This document shows, piece by piece, positions 42,391-50,644 of a stretch of 64,000 nt of DNA. How positions within the stretch are numbered: the stretch's first letter is position 1; every line of letters starts with the position of its first letter. Source of the DNA: Sandaracinaceae bacterium (GTDB taxonomy: Bacteria > Myxococcota_A > Polyangia > Polyangiales > Houyiibacteriaceae); assembly GCA_020633055.1 (NCBI GenBank), contig JACKEJ010000010.1:1-64000 (forward strand). The letters are read 5' to 3'. The notes under the pieces were generated by a model that saw only the letters and a program-made list of their open reading frames with translations, ran no database searches and had not been told where the DNA came from. Position numbers and translations under genes: made by a program.

Positions 42391-43869
42391 CTAAAAGTAT
42401 TTCTTCCGTTTGCTGCTGCTAAGAATGCCCAACATCTCGCGATACTTCGCGACGGTTCGGCGGGCGATTTGGATGCCGTCCTGCGCGAGGATCTCGACGA
42501 GCTTCTGGTCGCTGTAGGGCGACCGCTCGTCCTCCCCGCCGACGATTTTCTTGATGGCCTGCTTGACGCTCTCGCTCGCGATGTCGGTGTCGTTGTCGCG
42601 CCGGATGGCGCTGTTGAAGAAGTACTTCAGCTCGAAGATGCCGCGCGGCGTGTGGACGTACTTGTTGCTGGTCACGCGCGAGATGGTGCTCTCGTGCATG
42701 CCCACCGCCTCGGCCACGTCGCGCAGGATCATCGGCTTCAGGTGCTCGATGCCCAGGTCGAAGAACTCGCGCTGCTTCTCGACGATGCACTCGGTGACCT
42801 TGAGGATGGTCTTGCGGCGCTGATCGATGCTCCGGATGAGCCACTGCGCGCTGCGCATCTTGTTCTGGATGTACTCCTTGGCCTGCGGGTTGCCGGACAT
42901 GGCCGTTCGGTAGAACCCACTGATCTTCAGGCGCGGCATGCCGTCGTCGTTGGCCACCACGAAGTACTCGTCGCCCACCTTGTGGACGTACACGTCTGGC
43001 GTGATGTAGCGCGGCTCTTCCGTGAAGTAGTTGCGACCTGGCCGCGGCTCGAACTCCGCGATCATCTGCGCGATGTCGTAGACCTCTTCCACCGCGACGT
43101 CGAGGTCCTTGGCGATGGCGCCATAGTTCTTGCGTTCGAGGTTGCCGAGGTGATGGCGGATGACCTTGATGCACAGCTCGTCCATGCCGAAGTGCCTGGC
43201 CTGCACCTCCAGGCACTCCTCGAGCGTGCGCGAGCAGACGCCCAGCGGGTCGAACTGCTGCATCATGCCGAGCACCTCCTCGGCGTCCTCCGCGTCGAGG
43301 CCCGCTTCCTCGGCGAGGCGCGGAACGACGTCCTGCGGCGCGACCCCCTCCATGGCGAGGTAGCCACGCGTGTCGAGGTTGCCGATGACCAGCGCCCCGA
43401 AGCGCTGCTCGTCCTCCACGAAGTCGCCCATGCGCAGCTGCCACGCAAGGTGATCCACGAGGTCTTCGGCGCGCGTGAGCGTCTGCTCGAAGCCGGGCAT
43501 CTCGTCATCGCCACCGCGGCCCCGGAAGCCAGGCATGGCCTGCTGCAGCGCGTGGGCCTCGAGGTAACGCTCCCAGTCGATCTCCTCGCGCTTCGAGTCC
43601 ACCGCCTCCGTGCTGGAGCGGCTCTCGCCATCGGGGCCCGTCGGCCCCCCGTCCTCGCCGTGCGCTTGGTGCACCGCCTCCGTGGTGGGGGTCACCTCGC
43701 GGGCGTCGCGTCCGTCCATGGAGTCCTCCAGGACGGGGTTCTCGAGCAGCTCCTCGTGGACCAGCTCGGTCAGCTCCATACGCGACATCTGCAGCAGCTT
43801 GATGGCCTGTTGCAGCTGAGGGGTCATCACCAGCTGCTGCGAGAGCTTGAGCTGCTGTTTGATCTCCAT
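42391..43869 (-). CDS. rpoN: RNA polymerase sigma-54 factor
   Basis: 492 residues. Gln/Leu-rich activator-interacting region at the N-terminus (LKLSQQLVMTPQLQQAIKLLQMSRMELTELVHEELLENPVLE), an acidic linker, the core-binding domain, the helix-turn-helix region (LRDVAEAVGMHESTISRVTSNKYVHTPRGIFELKYFF), and the RpoN box ARRTVAKYRE at 469-478. Sigma-54 needs an AAA+ activator, which is not in the window. A promoter of matching type is present at 63763-63778. Complete and of normal length. Confidence 0.97.
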   Translation of the reverse strand: MEIKQQLKLSQQLVMTPQLQQAIKLLQMSRMELTELVHEELLENPVLEDSMDGRDAREVTPTTEAVHQAHGEDGGPTGPDGESRSSTEAVDSKREEIDWERYLEAHALQQAMPGFRGRGGDDEMPGFEQTLTRAEDLVDHLAWQLRMGDFVEDEQRFGALVIGNLDTRGYLAMEGVAPQDVVPRLAEEAGLDAEDAEEVLGMMQQFDPLGVCSRTLEECLEVQARHFGMDELCIKVIRHHLGNLERKNYGAIAKDLDVAVEEVYDIAQMIAEFEPRPGRNYFTEEPRYITPDVYVHKVGDEYFVVANDDGMPRLKISGFYRTAMSGNPQAKEYIQNKMRSAQWLIRSIDQRRKTILKVTECIVEKQREFFDLGIEHLKPMILRDVAEAVGMHESTISRVTSNKYVHTPRGIFELKYFFNSAIRRDNDTDIASESVKQAIKKIVGGEDERSPYSDQKLVEILAQDGIQIARRTVAKYREMLGILSSSKRKKYF

Positions 43870-43913
43870 GAAGGCTCCGAGCCCGGGATTGGGCCAAGGG
43901 TCAGTATAGCGCC

Positions 43914-46796
43914 TCAGGCGCTCCCGAATCTAGCGACCCGAAGAGAATCTTCGGCGACGCGCATCATCTCGGCCAGCACCTCACGCAGGGCGCGCAGCGG
44001 GCCGAACACCTCCGAGCTCAGGTGCTCCGCGTGCTGCTCCGCGGCGCGCGCCTCCGCCAGCACCGCGCGCTCCAGGGAGCCGACCAGCTCGCCGAGCGCA
44101 TCGCGCAGCGCGCCCCCCAACTCCGCCCGCGCGTCGGCGCGCACCACGGACAAGGCCGCGACCGCTCCCTGGCGGTTGGCCACGGCCCGCGGCAGCGCTT
44201 CGTCGAACAGCCGACGCAACCCCCCGCCGCGGAGGAGGCCCCGCTGGTACCCGAGGTAGGCCGAGAACGGCGACGCGAGCGCGGCCCGCACCCGCAGGTC
44301 GAGGTCGATGGGCGAGTCTTGCTCTTCCTCTGGGCGCGTGCCCGCCATGGCCTGCGCGAGGACGCCGCGCACCTGGGCGACCAGACGCCGCTCCGCCTGC
44401 TCCAGCGCCAAGGTGAAGCGCCGCTCGAGCAGCTCGCCAAGGAACGCCTGATCGTCGGCCGACAGCGCGCTGCGGCCGAAGGTGGCGCCGCGCGGCTTGA
44501 GGACGCTGAGCAGCTCGTCGGCGGCCGCTTCGAGGGCGGCCTCCTCGCCCGCGACCACGGCGCGCACCACATCGCGCGCCTGGTCCGTGAGGTCTGCCTG
44601 ACGCGCCCCCACGCGCCCCGCGCGGGCATTGAGCCGTGCGACGATGCGTCCCTGCGCTTCGAGCAGCTCGCGCTCCGTCTCGAGCGCGCGGTCGAGCACC
44701 GCGAGCAATCGCGAGGTGCACGCGCGGCGCTTGAGCTCGCGTGAGCGCGCGAAGACCTCACGATCGAGGTGAGCTAGGAACGCTACGAAGCCACTGTCCG
44801 TCAACGCCTGCTCGTCGCCCGCCAGCTTGGCCTTGAGCGCGGAGCGGCCGGAGACCGTCACGAGGTCGCCCATCGGCTCGCCCGCCGAGACGTCGGCTTC
44901 GTCCGCCGCCCAGCTGGCGCGTACCACCGCGGAGACACGCGCGAGGTCGTCGGCAGACAGCCGGTCGCGCTTGTTCAGCACCGGGATGACCTTGCGCCCC
45001 GAGCCACGGAAGGCTGCGTAGAAGCTCGCCTCGGTCTTCTTGCCCGCCTGCGCAGCATCGAAGACCCACAACACGGCGTCCGCCCGCCGCGCCGCCTCGC
45101 GCGCCAGCCGCTCGTGCGCGGGATCGAGCGCGTTGGTGCCGGGCGCATCCATGATCCACACACGCTCGAGGTCCTCGCTGGGCAGGACGATCTCGACGTG
45201 GTCCACGCTCTCGTCCGCGGCCTCGGCGTCCGCCAGCAGGTCGCGCAGCGAGTCGTAGTCGCCCTCGCGCGTGCTGCCGTCCACACGCACCAGGCGCACG
45301 CGCCGCGCTGCGCCGCCGCGCAGCACGTTGAGCGTGGCGGTGGTCGGGACGATGCCCATGGGCGCCACCTCGGCGCCGATGATGGCGTTGATGAGCGTGC
45401 TCTTGCCGGCGTTGAACTCGCCAAGCACAGCGAGCAGGAGCGGGCGGTCGAGCTCGTCGCGCAGCCCACGCGCGGCGCGCGTGACATCGTCCAGGCCGCG
45501 ACTCTCGGCAAAGCGCGCCACGGCGTCGATGGCGCCTGGTAGGTCCACCTCGCCGGCTGCGGCGTCGGTCCAGCTGGCCTTGAGCGCCGCCTTGCGGAGC
45601 TCGCCGACCCGCGCCGCGTCGACCGCCGCGTAGGAGCGGCCGCGAGCCGCGTGGCCGAAGGAGTCGAGGAAGGCGAGCGCGTCGGCCGGGCGCCCCTGGC
45701 GCAGCGCCACGCGCGCGCGGAGGAGCACGCCGCGCGGCTCGTCGCCGGGGTCGAGCTGCGCGGCCGTCGCGATGTCGCCGCGCGCGAGCGCGACAAGACC
45801 ACGCGCCAGCTGCTCGACGGGGTCGCCCGGAGCCACGCGGGCGAGCGCGTCGGCGTAGCGCGTGAGCGCCGGCACATCGTCGGGGTCGGCCACACGCACG
45901 GCGCCGCGGTGCAGCTCGACGTCGGCACTGGCGTGTGCGGCCGCAGACACGGCCTCGGCGGCCTCCGCGCCGCGGCGCCCCGCCACCAGCACGTCGGCCA
46001 AGGTCGCTAGAGCGCGCGCCCCTCCGCCTCGTGCGATGGCAGAGCGCGCGTGCAGCTCTGCCTCGGAGAGCCGACCCGCAGCCAGCTGGCCTTCGGCGAG
46101 CGCGATCAGCGCCGTGGCGTCTCCCGAATCAGCGGCGCGGCGCAGCCAGCTGAGCGAAGGCTCGGCGAGCCCTGCGCGAGAGAGCGCAAGTCCAACGCGC
46201 GCCGCGTGGTCGGGCATCAGCGACGCCGGATCGAGTGCCTCGGCCGCCCGCTGTGCATCAGGCACTCGGGCCGCGGCGACGCACGCTTCGATCAGACGCA
46301 CGGCAAGCGCGTGGTCCTGAGGCGTGGCGCTGAGGGCCTTGCGGAGCTCGCGCACAGCCCGGTCTGGGCGCTCGCGCCGCCACTCGGCCTCGGCGCGCAA
46401 CCGGCATGCATCCGCAAACCGTGGCCCTCCTTCCTCGGCGAGCGCACGCGCAGCATCTCGCGCGGCGTCGGCAGCCAGCGGCAGCTGACCGGCCTCGAGC
46501 GCCATGCGCGCCGCCCACAGCGACACGCTCGGGTCCAACGTCGAGTGCGTGCGCGCCTCGGTCAGCGCGGCGAGCGCTCCCGCCTGGTCACCCAGGCCCG
46601 CGCGCGCGCGCGCCAGCCCCAGGGCGGCGCGGCCGAGCCCTGGACGCGTCGCGAGCACGTCCATGAACATCCGCTCGGCCTCGACGAACAGCTCTGCGCT
46701 GAGCGCCTCCTCACCCGTCTCGAGCGTCTCGCGGACGTCGTCGGGCAGGAGCAGCACGTCGTCCAGGAAGCGCCCCACGCGGTCGAGCAGCCCCAT
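43914..46796 (-). CDS. TPR-like protein fused to a dynamin-type GTPase
   Basis: 960 residues. Residues 1-430 are helical Ala/Leu/Arg-rich repeats of TPR/Sel1 rhythm (EALSAELFVEAERMFMDVLATRPG, GRAALGLARARAGLGDQAGALAAL). The GTPase domain begins near 450: G1 GEFNAGKST (K465), G2 region MGIVPTTATLNVL, G3 IMDAPGTNAL, G4 VLNKRD. A long helical, coiled-coil C-terminus follows. Bacterial dynamin-like proteins remodel membranes; the fused repeats probably recruit partners. It has no obvious membrane helix. It lies just upstream of rpoN on the same strand (44-base gap), but a link to sigma-54 function is only positional. Confidence 0.85.
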   Translation of the reverse strand: MGLLDRVGRFLDDVLLLPDDVRETLETGEEALSAELFVEAERMFMDVLATRPGLGRAALGLARARAGLGDQAGALAALTEARTHSTLDPSVSLWAARMALEAGQLPLAADAARDAARALAEEGGPRFADACRLRAEAEWRRERPDRAVRELRKALSATPQDHALAVRLIEACVAAARVPDAQRAAEALDPASLMPDHAARVGLALSRAGLAEPSLSWLRRAADSGDATALIALAEGQLAAGRLSEAELHARSAIARGGGARALATLADVLVAGRRGAEAAEAVSAAAHASADVELHRGAVRVADPDDVPALTRYADALARVAPGDPVEQLARGLVALARGDIATAAQLDPGDEPRGVLLRARVALRQGRPADALAFLDSFGHAARGRSYAAVDAARVGELRKAALKASWTDAAAGEVDLPGAIDAVARFAESRGLDDVTRAARGLRDELDRPLLLAVLGEFNAGKSTLINAIIGAEVAPMGIVPTTATLNVLRGGAARRVRLVRVDGSTREGDYDSLRDLLADAEAADESVDHVEIVLPSEDLERVWIMDAPGTNALDPAHERLAREAARRADAVLWVFDAAQAGKKTEASFYAAFRGSGRKVIPVLNKRDRLSADDLARVSAVVRASWAADEADVSAGEPMGDLVTVSGRSALKAKLAGDEQALTDSGFVAFLAHLDREVFARSRELKRRACTSRLLAVLDRALETERELLEAQGRIVARLNARAGRVGARQADLTDQARDVVRAVVAGEEAALEAAADELLSVLKPRGATFGRSALSADDQAFLGELLERRFTLALEQAERRLVAQVRGVLAQAMAGTRPEEEQDSPIDLDLRVRAALASPFSAYLGYQRGLLRGGGLRRLFDEALPRAVANRQGAVAALSVVRADARAELGGALRDALGELVGSLERAVLAEARAAEQHAEHLSSEVFGPLRALREVLAEMMRVAEDSLRVARFGSA

Positions 46797-46855
46797 CGCT
46801 CAGGCTCCCCCCGCCCCGCGCGAGCTCGAACAGCGGCGCCGCCTCGGGCGCACCG

Positions 46856-48046
46856 TCAACTCGGACGACGCGCCGGGTACGAGCCCAGCACGCGCAGGAA
46901 CGACGTGCACGCGCGCAGCTCCTCGAGCGCAGCCTGCGTCTCGGGCGTGACGGTGTTGCCCTCGAAGTCCACGTAGAAGACGTACTCGAACGGCGAGTCG
47001 GGCTGCGGACGCGACTCGAGCTTGGTGAGGTTCAACCCGTGGTTCGCGAGTGTCTGCAGCACTTTCAGGAGCGCGCCGCCCTCGTGCTTGGTGGACAGGA
47101 TGAGCGAGGTCTTGCACTGCAGCGCAGCGTCATAGACGACGGGCTCCTTGGCCACCATCACCATGCGCGTGAAGTTGTCCTTCTGATCCGCGATGCCGCG
47201 CGCCAGCACGGGCAGTCCGTACACTCGCGCGGCCTCTTCACTGGCGATGGCAGCCTGCGACAGATCCTGCTCGTCCTTGACACGACGCACCGAGAGCGCT
47301 GTGTCGCTGAAGGCCTCTGCGTGACAGTTGGTGAGCGTCGCGAGGAAGGCGCCGCACTGGGCGAGCGCCACCGGGTGCGAGAAGATGCGACGGATCTTGG
47401 TGAGGGGAACCTCGGCCACGCCGATCAGGCAGTGCTCCACGCGCTGCATCTCTTCGCCGACCAGGTGCAGGTCCATCTTGGCGAGCAAGTCGTAGTTCTC
47501 GTTGATGGAGCCGGCGATGCTGTTCTCGATGGGGAGCACGGCGTAGTCGGCCATCCCGTTCTTCACCGCCTCCAGCATGAGCTTGAAGCTGGGGAAGCCC
47601 TCGTAGAGCACCTTCGCGTCGCGGGCGCCGAAGTGCCGCGTGGCGGCGAGGTGACTGTAGGCCCCCTCCCCCCCCTGAAACGCCACGACGATGGTGCGCC
47701 GCGGAGCCCCGTTCGGGTCGCCGGATGTCGAGAAATACTCCTGCTGCAAGCGCACGGAGTGGTCGATGATCTCGCGGAACAGGCGCGTGACGAAGTGGGA
47801 GTCGAGCCCGGCGGACTCACCGCGGGCGACCAGCTTCTCCAGCAGCTCCTGCTCGCGTTGCGGGTCACGGATGCCACGCCCCCTGGCGACCTTGAAGCGC
47901 GCCACCTGCTTCACCAGGTCGCGACGCTCCACGAGGGTGTCCACGAGCTTGCTGTCCACGCCGTCGAGGGCGGCCCGGAGGTCTTCCAATTCTTGGTCCA
48001 CGAGACTCCGAATGTGCCTTCTCGTCACACTTCCGTCCACCGCCAT
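46856..48046 (-). CDS. pheA: Bifunctional chorismate mutase/prephenate dehydratase
   Basis: 396 residues from ATG 48046. Residues 10-95 form an AroQ chorismate mutase (DLRAALDGVDSKLVDTLVERRDLVKQVARFK). The dehydratase domain includes VAFQGGEGAYSHLAATRHFG, VLPIENSIAGSINENYDLL, and DNFTRMVMVAK, where the usual TRF reads TRM. A C-terminal ACT domain (TSLILSTKHEGGALLKVLQTLANHGLNLTKLESRP) allows phenylalanine feedback. It makes phenylpyruvate from chorismate. An ATG 27 bases upstream would add nine residues. The TRM change is next to catalytic residues and deserves attention. Confidence 0.92.
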   Translation of the reverse strand: MAVDGSVTRRHIRSLVDQELEDLRAALDGVDSKLVDTLVERRDLVKQVARFKVARGRGIRDPQREQELLEKLVARGESAGLDSHFVTRLFREIIDHSVRLQQEYFSTSGDPNGAPRRTIVVAFQGGEGAYSHLAATRHFGARDAKVLYEGFPSFKLMLEAVKNGMADYAVLPIENSIAGSINENYDLLAKMDLHLVGEEMQRVEHCLIGVAEVPLTKIRRIFSHPVALAQCGAFLATLTNCHAEAFSDTALSVRRVKDEQDLSQAAIASEEAARVYGLPVLARGIADQKDNFTRMVMVAKEPVVYDAALQCKTSLILSTKHEGGALLKVLQTLANHGLNLTKLESRPQPDSPFEYVFYVDFEGNTVTPETQAALEELRACTSFLRVLGSYPARRPS

Positions 48047-48104
48047 GTGCGGGCGACCGCGCGACCCGAACATCCCTCGGGAACGACCGGGACCGCCGCG
48101 TGCG

Positions 48105-48758
48105 CTACTCCTCTTTGACGCCTCCGATGGCCAACAGCAGCGCGGAGAAGCGCTTCCGAAAGCGCTCCCGTTGTTCGTCCACCGGCTCGTCACGCAACCG
48201 CGCGCGCACGTGGTCTCCCACCAGCAGATCGCCGAACATGACGAGGGCCATCAGCTCGAGGCCGAAAGCTGCGTCCTCGTCGGACAGCTTGCCGTTCTTC
48301 ATGAACCCCGACGAGAACGCGCTGATACCCTGAGCGATGCGCGCGAGCCCCTGCTCGTTCGCCGCGGGGAACGGATCGCGTCCGTGTGCCAGCAGGTAGG
48401 CCAGCAGCGTCGCACGAGAGGGGTCGGCCACGCGCTCGTAGACGCTCGTGAGCAGCTCCTCGACGTCCATGCGACCGCCCACCCACGCGCCGTTGACGGC
48501 CGACAGCGTGTCCTCTCGGAGGGCGAGCGCCGCTCGTTGGAAGAGCGCCTCCAACAGACCTTCGCGCGAGCCGAAGTGGTAGAGCACCCCCGAGTGGGTC
48601 ACCCCGCACGCTTGGGCGATGGGTTTGAGCCGCACGGCCTCGGGGCCTCCCTGCTCGAACGCAGCCTGAGCGGCGTCGAGGATGTCGTTGCGCGCCTCGT
48701 CGGCGCTGCGGCGTGTGCGAGTGCTGGGCGGGGCGGGGTCTCGTGGATCGCGTGTCAT
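48105..48758 (-). CDS. TetR/AcrR family regulator divergent from the alkylsulfatase
   Basis: About 217 residues from ATG 48758 (an ATG 6 bases upstream is possible). The helix-turn-helix region is IAQACGVTHSGVLYHFGSREGLLEALFQRA, with RNDILDAAQAAFEQGGPEAVRLKP before it. The ligand-binding half contains LLTSVYERVADPSRATLLAYLLAHGRDP. The gene lies head to head with the alkylsulfatase gene with only 34 bases between the starts, so it should control that promoter and itself. The inducer is presumably an alkyl sulfate or its product, an inference from position. Confidence 0.87.
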   Translation of the reverse strand: MTRDPRDPAPPSTRTRRSADEARNDILDAAQAAFEQGGPEAVRLKPIAQACGVTHSGVLYHFGSREGLLEALFQRAALALREDTLSAVNGAWVGGRMDVEELLTSVYERVADPSRATLLAYLLAHGRDPFPAANEQGLARIAQGISAFSSGFMKNGKLSDEDAAFGLELMALVMFGDLLVGDHVRARLRDEPVDEQRERFRKRFSALLLAIGGVKEE

Positions 48759-48786
48759 TGACATTCGTGCCTTACTAACATATTGT
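48758..48786 (+). promoter_or_regulatory. Sigma-70 promoter of the alkylsulfatase gene
   Basis: TTGACA (48758-48763, perfect -35), 17-base spacer, TATTGT (48781-48786, 4 of 6). The arms TGACA (48759-48763) and TGTCA (48784-48788) form an inverted repeat across the promoter. The predicted start of transcription falls at the ATG (48793), so the message may be leaderless. Confidence 0.5.
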
Positions 48787-48792
48787 CAGCCC

Positions 48793-50601
48793 ATGAAGAG
48801 CATCGATCCGAGCGCTGCGAGTCCCCTCTCGAGTCGCCGAAGGTGGGTGGTGGCGGGTCTGCTCGTGTTGGCCTTCGCCGCAGTGGGAGCCTGGGTGATG
48901 GCGCGGCGCCCGACGCGGCGCGTGGTGGACACGGTACGCCCCGTCAGCACCCCCGCGGTGCTCGACGCGCACTGCGAGGACGCCGTCGGTCGTCCGCGTG
49001 TCCTCCGCGTGGCCGACAACGTGCTCGTCGCGGTGGGCTACGACCTGGCGAACACCATCCTGATCACGAGCCCGGATGGGCACGTCGTGGTCGATGTCGG
49101 CATGAGCCCCGCGCGGGCCCGGATAGTCCGCGAAGCGCTCTTGCGCGAGGCGCCTGGGGGGGTGCGCGCCATCGTGCTCACGCACAGTCACATCGACCAT
49201 ATTGGAGGAGCGAGCGCCTGGATGGAAGAGGGAACCGAGGTCTGGGCCACAGAGGCCTTCCGGGACCACTTCTTGAAACAGTATGGTTCGTTTCGTCTCG
49301 CGGAGACGGTGCGGGGGGCGCGGCAGTTCGGCTGGCACGTCGATGCCGAGAGCCTTCCGTGCTCCGCGCTCGGTCGCCGCGTGGATCTCGAGGCGGCCAT
49401 GGAGTCCGGCATCGTGCTGCCCACGCGCACGTTCTCGGGCGAGGCGAGCTTCGAGGTCGGGGGCGTGCGGATCGAGCTGCACGAAGCTCACGGCGAGACC
49501 CACGACCAGCTCTTCGTGTGGCTCCCACAGAGCGAGGTGCTGCTCCCTGGCGACAACTACTACCGGGCGTTCCCGAACCTCTACACCATCCGCGGCACGA
49601 GCCCACGCCCCGTGGACGACTGGATCCGGTCGCTGGACCGCATGCGCGCCCTCTCGCCACGCCACCTCGTTCCATCGCACACGGTGCCGATCTCCGGCCA
49701 GGACCTCATCGGGGCGGCGCTGACGCGCTACCGCGACGGAATCCAGTGGGTGCGGGATCGCGTCGTCGCGCAGGCGAACGCCGGGGTGCCCGTGGACCGC
49801 ATCGCGGAGGAGATGTCGCTCCCGCGTGGGCTGGCCGAAGATCCCGCCCTCGCACCGCTCTATGGGCAGCTGGACTGGTCGGCGCGCGCCATCTACGACG
49901 CTCACCTGGGATGGTTCGATGGTCGCCCGGAGACACTGTACCCCGTCGCAGCGGACGTCGTGGCAGAGCGCAGTGTGCGGATGATGGGCGGGCGGGAAGC
50001 GGTGCTGTCCGCGGCGCGTGAGGCGCGACGCGAGGCCGACCCGCGCTGGGCGTTGCACCTCCTGACGCTGCTGCGCGACGCCGGATCCCTGGACGCCACC
50101 GCCGGGAGCGAGGGCGCGCGCGAGCTCGCCGACACGTTGGCAGACGTGGCGCAGGCGGTCGGCAACAGCAATGGGCGCGGCTACCTGTTGGAGAGCGCCC
50201 ACGAGCTGCGCGCGGGAGAGGCGGAGCCGCTGGTGCCCCGTCCGGCGCCCAGCATGTTGGACGCGGTGCCCATCCACCAGTTCTTCGAGATCATGGTCAC
50301 GCGCCTCATCCCCGAGCTGGGCTCGGACACGCACGAGACGGTGCGCTTCGACTTCAGCGACACGGACGAGACGTTCTTCGTCACGGTGCGCCGAGGTGTC
50401 GCGGAGGTCGTCGCCAGCCGAACCCCCCTCCCCGGGACCCCCGAGCCGCTCGCCGTCGTTCACACGACCACCGGTGTCTGGCGGCGCCTCGCGACCGACA
50501 TGACATCGCCAGTCGCTGCGCTCGCGTCCGGCGAGCTGCGGATCGACGGCGACCCGTTGGGCTTCGAGGCCTTCACCAGCCGCTTCCGCCGCGGGCTCTG
50601 A
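48793..50601 (+). CDS. Alkyl sulfatase of the metallo-beta-lactamase type (SdsA-like)
   Basis: 602 residues. One N-terminal membrane or signal helix (WVVAGLLVLAFAAVGAWVMA). The zinc motif is H131-S-H133-I-D135-H136 in LTHSHIDHIGGASAWMEEG; later DQLFVWLPQSEVLLPGDNYYRAFPNLYTIRG is the SdsA/YjcS-type signature. The central region carries the alkyl sulfatase dimerisation domain, and the last 120 residues resemble an SCP2 sterol-carrier-like fold. Such enzymes hydrolyse SDS and other alkyl sulfates to the alcohol and sulfate. It is divergent from a TetR gene and followed by a convergent FadL-type porin gene. A GMC alcohol oxidase elsewhere in the window could act on the released alcohol. Confidence 0.87.
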   Translation: MKSIDPSAASPLSSRRRWVVAGLLVLAFAAVGAWVMARRPTRRVVDTVRPVSTPAVLDAHCEDAVGRPRVLRVADNVLVAVGYDLANTILITSPDGHVVVDVGMSPARARIVREALLREAPGGVRAIVLTHSHIDHIGGASAWMEEGTEVWATEAFRDHFLKQYGSFRLAETVRGARQFGWHVDAESLPCSALGRRVDLEAAMESGIVLPTRTFSGEASFEVGGVRIELHEAHGETHDQLFVWLPQSEVLLPGDNYYRAFPNLYTIRGTSPRPVDDWIRSLDRMRALSPRHLVPSHTVPISGQDLIGAALTRYRDGIQWVRDRVVAQANAGVPVDRIAEEMSLPRGLAEDPALAPLYGQLDWSARAIYDAHLGWFDGRPETLYPVAADVVAERSVRMMGGREAVLSAAREARREADPRWALHLLTLLRDAGSLDATAGSEGARELADTLADVAQAVGNSNGRGYLLESAHELRAGEAEPLVPRPAPSMLDAVPIHQFFEIMVTRLIPELGSDTHETVRFDFSDTDETFFVTVRRGVAEVVASRTPLPGTPEPLAVVHTTTGVWRRLATDMTSPVAALASGELRIDGDPLGFEAFTSRFRRGL

Positions 50602-50644
50602 GCGCCCGCGCCACGTCTCCCTCGGGGCGCTCGCCCTCGTACGC

